The notes under the pieces: generated by a model | The model's database searches: none | Seen by the model: the letters and a program-made list of their open reading frames with translations, nothing else | What the model was told of the DNA's origin: nothing | Program-made: the position numbers and the translations under genes | Shown: piece by piece, positions 7,856 to 13,323 of the stretch | Layout of the letters: each line of letters opens with the position of its first letter | Position numbering within the stretch: the first letter of the stretch is position 1 | DNA from: an uncultured Faecalibacterium sp. | Lineage (GTDB): Bacteria > Bacillota > Clostridia > Oscillospirales > Ruminococcaceae | Direction of reading: 5' to 3' | Assembly: GCA_900765105.1 (NCBI GenBank) | Contig: CAAFQM010000272.1 | Coordinates: 1-13,684 of the forward strand | DNA length: 13,684 bases

Positions 7856-8662
7856 TTACTCTTCGTCCTCATCCTCGTCTTCCTCGTCCTCATCGTCATC
7901 ATCCGTGTGCGGCTTGTAGAAGATACCGCTCAGGAAGATGCTGATGAAGTACAGCAGCACCATGGGGCCTGCCACCATGCACTGGGACACAATGTCCGGC
8001 GGGGTGACAACTGCCGCGATGAAGAAGATGACCACGATGGCAACACCGCGCACCTGCTTGAGCAGAGTGGGGTTGATGATGCCCATTTTCGAGAGGATAA
8101 TGGTGATCAGAGGCATCTCAAACACACAGCCGAAGATGATGAACATCGTCAGGCAGAGGTTGACATAGCTCTCGATACTGGTGGTGGTCTGGATGTACTC
8201 TGCACCCTCGATGCCGGTGCTGAGGAAACGCAGCATGAAGGGCATCATGAGCTTGTAGGCGAACAGCACGCCCACGCAGAACAGGATCAGGCCCAGCAGC
8301 ATGACCATCTTGAAGAAGAAGCTCTCGCTCTTTTTCAGGCCGGGCTTTGCAAATGCATAAATGTGGTAGAACGCCACCGGAACGGTGACCACCACGCCTG
8401 CCAGAATGGAGACGCGGAAATACTGCATCAGCTTTTCCTGCGGGGCAATGGAAACAAACTCGTAATAGTCGCGGCCCATGGCAGTGAGCAGATCGATCAG
8501 ACGGTCGGCGTATGCCAGCGAGACCACAACACCCACCACGAACACCACCGCGCAGATGATCAGCCTGTTCCGCAGCTCTTTCAGATGGCCGGTCAGCGTC
8601 ATGCTGCCGTCCTCTGCCATGACTTCGGCTTTTTTCTTTTTGCGCTTAACGTTCGTAGCCAC
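7856..8662 (-). CDS. tatC: Twin-arginine translocase subunit TatC
   Basis: TatC is the membrane receptor for twin-arginine signal peptides and the core of the Tat pore that exports folded, often cofactor-bearing proteins. The 268 residues show six hydrophobic segments and the expected landmarks: HLKELRNR at 26-33 before the first membrane helix, FAKPGLKKSE at 104-113, the buried acidic residue E182 in FEMPL, and TPPD at 220-223. The start is GTG at 8660-8662, preceded by GAGGAG with a five-base spacer; tatA ends two bases upstream, so the two are probably coupled. The odd feature is the C-terminus: after YKPHT the last 15 residues (254-268) are all Asp or Glu, forming a cytoplasmic acidic tail that most TatC proteins lack. 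Confidence 0.97.
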   Translation of the reverse strand: MATNVKRKKKKAEVMAEDGSMTLTGHLKELRNRLIICAVVFVVGVVVSLAYADRLIDLLTAMGRDYYEFVSIAPQEKLMQYFRVSILAGVVVTVPVAFYHIYAFAKPGLKKSESFFFKMVMLLGLILFCVGVLFAYKLMMPFMLRFLSTGIEGAEYIQTTTSIESYVNLCLTMFIIFGCVFEMPLITIILSKMGIINPTLLKQVRGVAIVVIFFIAAVVTPPDIVSQCMVAGPMVLLYFISIFLSGIFYKPHTDDDDEDEEDEDEDEE

Positions 8663-8664
8663 AA

Positions 8665-8868
8665 TTACTCCTCGTCTTCGTCCTTCTTGGAAACCTTCTT
8701 CTCGGTCTTCTCCTCGGAATCATCGGAGCCTTCCTCGTCCTCCATGCCCTTCTTGAAGCCGTTGATGGTCTTGCCGAACATCTTGCCCAGCTTCGGCAGG
8801 TTCTTGGGTCCAAAGATCAGCAGAGCGACGACCAGGATGATCAGCAGTTCGTTAGTACCAATACGCAT
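8665..8868 (-). CDS. tatA: Twin-arginine translocase subunit TatA
   Basis: TatA assembles on substrate-loaded TatC and forms or weakens the membrane for passage of folded proteins. The 67 residues are standard for the family: a short periplasm-facing N-terminus, one membrane helix (about 6-19), the FGP hinge at 19-21, the amphipathic helix NLPKLGKMFGKTINGFKKG (23-41), and a charged tail ending in KKDEDEE. A good AAAAGGAGA stands before ATG 8868. It is the middle gene of tatB-tatA-tatC, 94 bases after the tatB-like gene and two bases before tatC. The GTNELLIIL start and FGP hinge separate it from the TatB-like neighbour. Confidence 0.97.
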   Translation of the reverse strand: MRIGTNELLIILVVALLIFGPKNLPKLGKMFGKTINGFKKGMEDEEGSDDSEEKTEKKVSKKDEDEE

Positions 8869-8962
8869 AATAAAAATCTCCTTTTTACTTTGCCGCGCCG
8901 CGTGGCGGGCTTATTGCATGTATCAGGCAACCGCGGGCGCGGGTGCATCCATCAGTAGGGGG

Positions 8963-9583
8963 TCAGTCCTTCGGCAGGATATCGTTCTGCCGGGGATCCT
9001 CTTCCACCGGCTCAGCAGCGGGCTGAGCGGCCGGTTCTTCGGCCGGAGCTGCTTCGGCAGCTTCCTGTGCAGGGGCTGCGGCGGCAGGCTCTTCGGCCTT
9101 TTCTTCAACGGGAGCGGGCTGTTCGGCCTTTGCCGGCTCTGCAGCGGGCTTTTCCTCTGCAGGAGCAGTCTCAGCAGCCGGAGCGGTCTCTTCGGCAGGA
9201 GCTGCCGGTTCTTCGGCCAGCTCTTCCACCGGCTCCTCGGTCAGGTCCTCGACCTCTTCTGCTTCGGCAGCAGCCTTCTTCTCGGCTTCTTCCTTGCTGG
9301 TCTTACCGATGCCGGTAAAGCTCTTGGTCACGTCCTTGACGCTGCTGTCGATATCCTTCTTGATATCGGTCAGCGGGGCAACCGCTTCCTTCAGGGGGGC
9401 CTGAATCTCGTTCAGCGGCTCCACCACGTTCTTCTGGATCTCTTCGGAGGCAGCGCCGGTGTACTTCTTCAGCTCACGGAGCATCTTGCCGATCTTCTTT
9501 GCGTAGACGGGCAGCTGGTCCGGGCCGATGAACACGAACGCCACGATCACGATGACGACAAGTTCCCAAAAACCAATTTTCAT
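8963..9583 (-). CDS. tatB: TatB-like twin-arginine translocase subunit with long acidic tail
   Basis: The start is placed at ATG 9583, not at an upstream in-frame codon, because the family begins with MKIGFWELVV and because AAAGGAAAT lies just upstream. This gives 206 residues. The IGF.EL opening, a membrane helix (about 6-19) ending in IGP rather than FGP, and the amphipathic helix QLPVYAKKIGKMLRELKKY (23-41) favour TatB over a second TatA. Residues about 45-95 form a longer helical stretch with repeated IQ/PL units. From about 98 to 195 the protein is low-complexity, built of Ala, Glu and Pro, which is unusual in length and bias. TatB passes substrates from TatC to TatA. It is the first gene of the tat operon. 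A divergent TatA paralogue is the alternative. Confidence 0.85.
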   Translation of the reverse strand: MKIGFWELVVIVIVAFVFIGPDQLPVYAKKIGKMLRELKKYTGAASEEIQKNVVEPLNEIQAPLKEAVAPLTDIKKDIDSSVKDVTKSFTGIGKTSKEEAEKKAAAEAEEVEDLTEEPVEELAEEPAAPAEETAPAAETAPAEEKPAAEPAKAEQPAPVEEKAEEPAAAAPAQEAAEAAPAEEPAAQPAAEPVEEDPRQNDILPKD

Positions 9584-9716
9584 ATCGTATATTTCCTTTC
9601 CTGTGCAGGGCAGCGTTCCGGGCAGCACCGTTTTTCTGTGCCGCAAACGGCGTTTTCCGCCCGGCTCCGGTCGCTTTCTGCGGGAGTGAGACGCTTTTTG
9701 CGCCTGTGTTGACCTA

Positions 9717-9770
9717 CTTATACCGAAAAGTGGTGAACTGTATTTTAATTTATTATGAACTTTTCATGAA
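9717..9770 (-). promoter_or_regulatory. Candidate promoter region of the tat operon
   Basis: Two weak solutions are visible on the - strand: TAAAAT (9742-9747) with TTCATG (9765-9770) at 17-base spacing, and TATAAG (9717-9722) with no clear -35. The AT-rich context and position upstream of tatB support a promoter here, but which one is used cannot be decided by eye. Confidence 0.35.
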
Positions 9771-9865
9771 CAAGTGCGTTTGGCCGGTGTTTTTGTAAAC
9801 AGATGATATTTTAAATTCAATTTATTACAGTTCGGATAGGATACAAAGAGTTTACACACAAAAGG

Positions 9866-9887
9866 CTTCCCCCTCGGGAGAAGGCTT
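9866..9887. repeat. Dispersed hairpin repeat, copy 1
   Basis: This 22-base unit has the form CTTCCCCCTYGGGRGAAGGCTT. It matches 20 of 22 bases with the copy at 13467-13488. This copy lacks the flanking pairing and T run that make the other copy a terminator. Confidence 0.6.
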
Positions 9888-9909
9888 CCAGGCGGTTTCC
9901 TTCCCACGC

Positions 9910-9943
9910 AAAAAGACCCTGCCGTTTCCGACAGGGTCTTTTT
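9910..9943 (-). terminator. Terminator of the iscS-iscU operon
   Basis: A perfect 12-bp stem (9910-9921 with 9932-9943) has a 10-base loop. Its A/T ends provide a T run in both directions. It lies 12 bases beyond the iscU stop on the - strand and could also stop any + strand transcription. Confidence 0.9.
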
Positions 9944-9955
9944 ATTCATTTTGCT

Positions 9956-10399
9956 TTAGTTGCCGCAGCTCTCGCAGTGCTCGCAGTCCTCTTCCAGCTT
10001 GCCCACGATGGGTTCCGGATCGATGCCCTGACGGCGGTAGTAGTCGGACAGAGCAGCCTTGACGGCCTGCTCGGCCAGCACAGAGCAGTGCACCTTGATG
10101 GGAGGCAGACCTTCCAGTGCTTCCACAACGGCCTTGTTGGTCAGCTTGAGAGCCTCGTCGATGGTCTTGCCCTTGATGAGGTCGGTGGCCATGCTGCTGG
10201 TTGCGATGGCAGCGCCGCAGCCGAAGGTGAGGAACTTGACATCCACGATCACGTTGTTCTCAATTTTCAGATACATGCGCATGATGTCGCCGCACTTGGG
10301 GTTGCCGACTTCACCCACGCCGTTGGCGTCGGGGATCTCACCGACATTGTGCGGGTTTGCAAAATGCTCCATGACCTTTGCGCTATACATGCTTGCCAT
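9956..10399 (-). CDS. iscU: Fe-S cluster scaffold protein, NifU/IscU type
   Basis: The scaffold receives sulfur from IscS and iron to build [2Fe-2S] or [4Fe-4S] clusters for transfer to apoproteins. The 147-residue product carries the three ligand cysteines C36 (GNPKCGD, with D38), C61 (FGCGAAIATSS) and C105 (KVHCS). This is the NifU N-terminal fold common in clostridia. ATG 10399 is chosen because the GGGAG ribosome site is about 10 bases upstream; a second ATG at 10390 is also possible. The long upstream extension of the frame overlaps iscS and is rejected. It starts two bases after the iscS stop. An added feature is a C-terminal CEHCESC (C139, C142, C145), which could hold a second metal site or help in transfer. 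Confidence 0.96.
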   Translation of the reverse strand: MASMYSAKVMEHFANPHNVGEIPDANGVGEVGNPKCGDIMRMYLKIENNVIVDVKFLTFGCGAAIATSSMATDLIKGKTIDEALKLTNKAVVEALEGLPPIKVHCSVLAEQAVKAALSDYYRRQGIDPEPIVGKLEEDCEHCESCGN

Positions 10400-10401
10400 A
10401 A

Positions 10402-11619
10402 TTACTGTTCTCCCTTCAGGCTGAACTGGCGGGCCTTGTTCTGGCCCTGCAGCCACATACAACTCATAGCACGGCGGCGGGGGATCACTTCCTCCAGCAC
10501 GTCGCACAGATATTTTGCTTCTTCCATGGTGTTCTGCGGACCAAAGGTAAAGCGCATGGAACCGTGGCCGATCTCTTCGGGCACGCCGATGCTCAGCAGA
10601 ACATGGCTGGGATCCAGGCTGTCGGAGTTGCAGGCAGAACCGGTGGAGGCGCAGATGCCGTGCATATCCAGATCCAGCAGGATGGTCTCGCCTTCCAGAC
10701 CCGGGAAGCTGATGTTCACGTTGCCGGGCAGGCGGTGCTCAACGCCGCCGTTCAGGCGGGCTTCGGGGATGTTCTTCAGGATGCGGTCGATGACGTAATC
10801 GCGCAGTTCCTGCTCATGAGCCATGCGCTCTTCCAGATGGCCGGTGGCCAGCTCCAGAGCCTTGCCCATACCGGCGATGCCGGCCACGTTCTCGGTGCCG
10901 GCGCGGTGGCGGGCTTCCTGGCTGCCACCGTCGATCAGGTTCTGGGGCCAGACGCCCTTCTTGCAGTACAGCGCACCCATACCCTTGGGGCCGTTGAACT
11001 TGTGGGCGCTCATGGACAGCATATCCACACCCAGCTCCTTCACGTCCACCGGGATAGCACCCACGGCCTGCACGGCATCGGTGTGCATCCACACGCCGTG
11101 CTTATGGGCGATCTCGGCGATCTCCTTGATGGGCTGGATGGTGCCGATCTCATTGTTGGCCATCATGATGCTGACGAGGGCAGTATCGGGGCGGATGGCA
11201 GCTTCCACGTCCTCGGGACGGATGTAGCCGTCGGTGGTGGGCTTGATATAGGTGATCTCAAAGCCCAGACGCTCCAGAGCAGCCATGCTGTGCATGATGG
11301 CGTGGTGCTCGAACGCACTGGTGATCAGGTGCTTCTTGTTCTGGCGTGCCTTGGTAAAGGCAGTGCCCTTGACCGCCCAGTTGTCGGCCTCAGAGCCGCA
11401 GCCGGTAAAGAAGATCTCGGCCGGGGAAGCGTTGATGGCCTTTGCCACCTGTGCGCGGCCGGCGTCCACGAACTCCTTGGCCTCATAGCCGACACTGTAA
11501 TGGCTGCTGGGGTTGCCGCAGGCACCGCTCAGCGCCTCGACCATGACAGCCAGCACTTCCGGCGCGCAGGCCGTGGTGGCGGCATTGTCCAGATAGACCA
11601 CTTTCTCCATATTTTCCAT
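10402..11619 (-). CDS. iscS: Cysteine desulfurase, NifS/IscS family
   Basis: This PLP enzyme turns cysteine into alanine and a protein-bound persulfide that feeds Fe-S assembly and other sulfur transfers such as tRNA thiolation. The 405 residues contain the opening YLDNAATT, H105 stacked on the cofactor (SAFEHHA), D181 and Q184 in HTDAVQAVG, the Schiff-base lysine K207 in SAHKFNGPKG, and the persulfide-carrying C330 in STGSACNS on a long mobile loop, as in the IscS-type (group I) enzymes. ATG 11619 has AGAAAGGA eight bases upstream; a TTG further upstream extends the frame but has no such site. The last 20 or so residues (MSCMWLQGQNKARQF) are a non-standard tail. It leads iscU by two bases and has its own promoter. 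Confidence 0.97.
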   Translation of the reverse strand: MENMEKVVYLDNAATTACAPEVLAVMVEALSGACGNPSSHYSVGYEAKEFVDAGRAQVAKAINASPAEIFFTGCGSEADNWAVKGTAFTKARQNKKHLITSAFEHHAIMHSMAALERLGFEITYIKPTTDGYIRPEDVEAAIRPDTALVSIMMANNEIGTIQPIKEIAEIAHKHGVWMHTDAVQAVGAIPVDVKELGVDMLSMSAHKFNGPKGMGALYCKKGVWPQNLIDGGSQEARHRAGTENVAGIAGMGKALELATGHLEERMAHEQELRDYVIDRILKNIPEARLNGGVEHRLPGNVNISFPGLEGETILLDLDMHGICASTGSACNSDSLDPSHVLLSIGVPEEIGHGSMRFTFGPQNTMEEAKYLCDVLEEVIPRRRAMSCMWLQGQNKARQFSLKGEQ

Positions 11620-11703
11620 CGGAATTATCCTTTCTGGCGGGCGCAAAGCGTCTCTTCCGCCCCGCGCCGTCCGGGCATCGCCCGTGCATACTCATTTTGA
11701 CAG

Positions 11704-11744
11704 TGATAGTTATATCATATCATTTCCCAGTATGTCAATGGGAA
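11704..11744. promoter_or_regulatory. Two inverted repeats over the iscS promoter (candidate operators)
   Basis: TTCCCA-N9-TGGGAA (11724-11744) contains the -35 box in its spacer and TGATA-N9-TATCA (11704-11722) contains the -10. Both share the same N9 geometry. Their role as binding sites for the nearby Rrf2 regulator is inference. Confidence 0.35.
11709..11738 (-). promoter_or_regulatory. Promoter of iscS-iscU
   Basis: On the - strand a perfect TTGACA (11733-11738) is followed after 18 bases by TATAAC (11709-11714) with a TGA extension. The expected transcript would begin near 11702, leaving a leader of about 80 bases that is GC-rich and contains a CGGGC/GCCCG hairpin (11672-11684). Confidence 0.75.
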
Positions 11745-11761
11745 TACTCGAATTTGGTGAT

Positions 11762-12202
11762 TCAGTCACCTTTTTTGCCTTTCCCGGTCAGTTTTCCCAG
11801 CATTACTTTCCATTTGGGGTAGCCCCAGCGCTTATCCTCGGCAAAGTCGTCGGCCAGCTTCCACGGGAAGGGGCTGCCGTCAAAATAGAGGTTCCCGGCT
11901 TCGTCCACGCGGTCCAGCTTTTTGGGCAGATAGTCTTCGTCGTAGTAGCTCTTGCGGCGGTCGGGCAGCGCCCAGTGCAGGGTGCCGTCCGCATCCATGC
12001 CGGACGCCCATACGCCGAACACGAAGGTGGCTGCTTCGCCGTAGCAGTGCTGCTCGAAGCGGATGGCACCGTCATAATAGAACTTGATGACCTCCAGCGT
12101 GCCGGACTCCTTTTTGCCGTCCCGGCCGAGGGTGGGGCGGTAGTCCTGCTGATAGCGGCAGCCGCAGTGACTGCCCGCGAAATCTTTTGCATGGAACGAC
12201 AT
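11762..12202 (-). CDS. Uncharacterised protein in the Fe-S gene cluster
   Basis: I do not recognise this 146-residue protein. It has a convincing start (ATG 12202, with GGAAGGTG seven bases upstream), codon use like its neighbours and no frame damage. It is soluble, without signal peptide or membrane helix, and rich in Tyr, Trp, Asp and Lys. The N-terminus has a His-Cys-Gly-Cys cluster (H12, C13, C15) and a second His-Cys pair at H52-C53. The core reads as alternating short strands (TLEVIKFYYDGAIRFE, TFVFGVWASG, NLYFDGSPF), with a basic tail KLTGKGKKGD. It lies between rhodanese and iscS on the same strand, so a job in sulfur or metal handling is possible but unproven. It may be transcribed from the rhodanese promoter, since no strong promoter is seen directly before it. 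Confidence 0.75.
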   Translation of the reverse strand: MSFHAKDFAGSHCGCRYQQDYRPTLGRDGKKESGTLEVIKFYYDGAIRFEQHCYGEAATFVFGVWASGMDADGTLHWALPDRRKSYYDEDYLPKKLDRVDEAGNLYFDGSPFPWKLADDFAEDKRWGYPKWKVMLGKLTGKGKKGD

Positions 12203-12234
12203 GATTTCACCTTCCTGTTCGCCAAACGATTTAA

Positions 12235-12261
12235 AATCAGCTCCGCTTCGCTCTGCTGATT
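12235..12261 (-). terminator. Weak terminator or attenuator-like hairpin after the rhodanese gene
   Basis: On the - strand AATCAGC...GCTGATT forms a 7-bp stem with a 13-base loop, followed by TTTAAAT. A competing pairing (AGCGG 12264-12268 with CCGCT 12243-12247) overlaps it. It may reduce read-through into the unknown gene. Confidence 0.35.
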
Positions 12262-12285
12262 GCAGCGGAAAATTCTTTTTTATTT

Positions 12286-12326
12286 GCGGTTCGTCTCGGC
12301 CTGCGGGCCTCGACGAACCGCTTTTT
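12286..12326 (+). terminator. Strong hairpin with T run on the + strand
   Basis: A perfect 10-bp stem (12286-12295 with 12312-12321) has a small internal loop, a GGCC/GGCC cap and five Ts at 12322-12326. The T run lies on the + strand although the flanking genes are on the - strand. It may still act on rhodanese mRNA as a 3' structure. Confidence 0.5.
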
Positions 12327-12341
12327 CACAGCAAAAGCTTA

Positions 12342-12665
12342 TTAAAAATGCCCTTCGAAATCGCCCTCGATCTCATAGGGCCAGCTCAGGATGCCGCCCA
12401 GATCATGCAGATCGGTGTAACCCAGGCTTTCCAGCTTCTGCACGGCGTCGGCGCTGCGCCGGCCGGTGCGGCAGTAGATGAGCCACGCGGCGTCCTTGTC
12501 CGGCAGCACCTCGGCGGCGCGGCTCAGCACCTGCCCCAGCGGCAGCAGTTTTGCCCCCGGGATGTGCCCCACGGCAAACTCGTCCGGCTCCCGGACATCC
12601 ACGGCCACGGCCTTGCCCGCGTCCAGCAGGCGGATGGCAGCGGCGGGGGTGATCTTCTCGGTCAT
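12342..12665 (-). CDS. Single-domain rhodanese (sulfurtransferase)
   Basis: Rhodaneses move sulfane sulfur between small donors, thiols and proteins through a cysteine persulfide. The 107 residues form one complete domain: the AVDVREPDEFAVGHIPGA block (D23, R25) and the active loop CRTGRRS with C65. The six-residue loop is the sulfurtransferase size rather than the seven-residue phosphatase type, and it resembles GlpE/PspE proteins. No signal peptide is present, so it is cytoplasmic. The start at ATG 12665 is set by AAGGAG eight bases upstream; longer frames run into the promoter. The gene is divergent from the Rrf2 regulator and followed by the unknown protein and iscS on the same strand, which points to sulfur supply or persulfide handling around Fe-S synthesis. 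Confidence 0.93.
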   Translation of the reverse strand: MTEKITPAAAIRLLDAGKAVAVDVREPDEFAVGHIPGAKLLPLGQVLSRAAEVLPDKDAAWLIYCRTGRRSADAVQKLESLGYTDLHDLGGILSWPYEIEGDFEGHF

Positions 12666-12701
12666 ACTCTCACTCCTTATCGAAATCATCTTATCCATCC
12701 T

Positions 12702-12730
12702 ATGATAGCAGACCTTTTTTGTTTGCACAA
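12702..12730 (-). promoter_or_regulatory. Promoter of the rhodanese gene
   Basis: On the - strand TTGTGC (12725-12730) and TATCAT (12702-12707) are 17 bases apart. The -35 match is modest and lies inside the palindrome shared with the divergent regulator promoter. Confidence 0.5.
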
Positions 12731-12747
12731 GAGTTTCTCTTTGCAAA
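12722..12747. promoter_or_regulatory. Imperfect palindrome between rhodanese and rrf2 (candidate operator)
   Basis: TTTGCA-c-AAGAG-TTT-CTCTT-TGCAAA: two 11-base arms, interrupted by a single extra base at 12728, around a 3-base centre. It covers the predicted -35 boxes of both divergent promoters, a fitting place for autorepression by the Rrf2 protein. No binding data exist here. Confidence 0.5.
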
Positions 12748-12768
12748 ATCCGGGCAGCGTGCTATACT
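12741..12768 (+). promoter_or_regulatory. Promoter of the Rrf2 regulator gene
   Basis: TTGCAA (12741-12746) and TATACT (12763-12768) are separated by 16 bases. The start codon follows 27 bases after the -10, with AAGGAGAG between. Confidence 0.6.
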
Positions 12769-12795
12769 ATAAAGGACAGCAAGGAGAGAATCACC

Positions 12796-13263
12796 ATGAA
12801 ATTTTCGACCAAGAGCCGCTACGCCCTGCGCCTGATGGCCGAGCTGGCACGCTATGCACCGGGCACCACCGTCTCGCTGAAGGAGATCAGCGAGCGGCAG
12901 AACCTGAGCCTGAAATATCTGGAGCAGATCGTCACGCCGCTGGCCCGGGTGGGCCTTGTCAAGAGCGAGCGCGGCAGTCAGGGCGGCTACCGCCTGACCA
13001 AAGCCCCCGCCGACTACACCGCCGGCGAGATTCTGCGCGCTATCGAGGGCAGCGTAGCGCCCATCCCCTGCCTTGGCAGCGAGACCAACGAGTGCCCCAT
13101 GTCCGAGCAGTGCTTCACGCTGCCGTTCTGGGCCGGACTGGACGAGGTCATCAACCAGTACATCGACAGCGTGACGCTGGAACAGCTGGCCAGCCAGCTG
13201 CCCTCGGCAGACCCCATAAAAAAAGAGGGTTGCTGCGGATGCAGCGCGAAAACCGAAAAATAA
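12796..13263 (+). CDS. Rrf2/IscR-family Fe-S-responsive transcriptional regulator
   Basis: The 155-residue protein has the Rrf2 winged helix: MKFSTKSRYALRLMAELA at the start, a recognition region around 26-50 (VSLKEISERQNLSLKYLEQI), and the wing SERGSQGGYRLTK (57-69). It then shows C92, C100 and C106 in CLGSETNEC and the following EQC, close to the three cluster ligands of IscR, so it probably binds an Fe-S cluster and senses cluster supply, oxygen or sulfur status. An extra C-terminal GCCGCS (C146, C147, C149) is less usual. AAGGAGAG precedes ATG 12796. The gene is divergent from rhodanese, and candidate target genes are rhodanese, the unknown protein and iscS-iscU. CymR-like cysteine regulators are the main alternative, but they lack these cysteines. 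Confidence 0.92.
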   Translation: MKFSTKSRYALRLMAELARYAPGTTVSLKEISERQNLSLKYLEQIVTPLARVGLVKSERGSQGGYRLTKAPADYTAGEILRAIEGSVAPIPCLGSETNECPMSEQCFTLPFWAGLDEVINQYIDSVTLEQLASQLPSADPIKKEGCCGCSAKTEK

Positions 13264-13266
13264 TGC

Positions 13267-13295
13267 TTGACATTCGCGGTTTCATCGGTTATAAT
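13267..13295 (+). promoter_or_regulatory. Consensus promoter of tRNA-Trp
   Basis: A perfect TTGACA (13267-13272), 17-base spacer and perfect TATAAT (13290-13295). It starts four bases after the rrf2 stop, with no terminator between. Transcription should start about 20 bases before the tRNA. Confidence 0.93.
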
Positions 13296-13318
13296 AATCG
13301 AGCATTCAGCGAATGTCA
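13268..13318. repeat. Perfect 10-bp inverted repeat framing the tRNA-Trp promoter
   Basis: TGACATTCGC (13268-13277) and GCGAATGTCA (13309-13318) are exact inverted copies 31 bases apart. One arm overlaps the -35 box and the other lies just downstream of the expected start of transcription. Confidence 0.8.
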
Positions 13319-13323
13319 TTTAT

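Larger units (their letters stand above)
9584..9909. other. Non-coding spacer between the tat and isc operons
   Basis: No credible gene is seen here. On the - strand the half next to tatB (9584-9716) would be a GC-rich leader of about 130 bases, and 9717-9860 is AT-rich and holds the candidate tat promoter. A 13-base palindrome (ATGAA-CTT-TTCAT) lies at 9755-9767. A copy of a short repeat shared with the tRNA region is at 9866-9887. Confidence 0.7.

Noticed and set aside
9584..9646. N-terminal extension of the TatB-like protein by 21 residues
   Set aside because: Tat subunits of this type begin directly at the membrane helix, and the ribosome site stands before ATG 9583.
7757..9712. A 651-codon open frame on the + strand across the tat genes
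   Set aside because: It is the complement of three confirmed tat genes; its apparent low-complexity His/Asp and Ser/Leu runs are mirror images of their codons.
9755..9767. Palindrome ATGAA-CTT-TTCAT in the tat upstream region as an operator
   Set aside because: The arms are only 5 bases and the tract is AT-rich, so chance is likely; it is mentioned only as part of the spacer.
9764..9949. A 61-codon - strand frame in the spacer upstream of tatB
   Set aside because: It begins reading inside the isc terminator stem and crosses the dispersed repeat; no ribosome site and no plausible protein character.
10400..10507. N-terminal extension of IscU by 36 residues
   Set aside because: It overlaps the end of iscS, is Pro/Gly-rich and unlike any scaffold N-terminus; the ATG at 10399 has a ribosome site.
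10564..11700. A 378-codon open frame on the + strand opposite iscS
   Set aside because: It is antisense to a gene with all catalytic residues in place, and has no independent signal.
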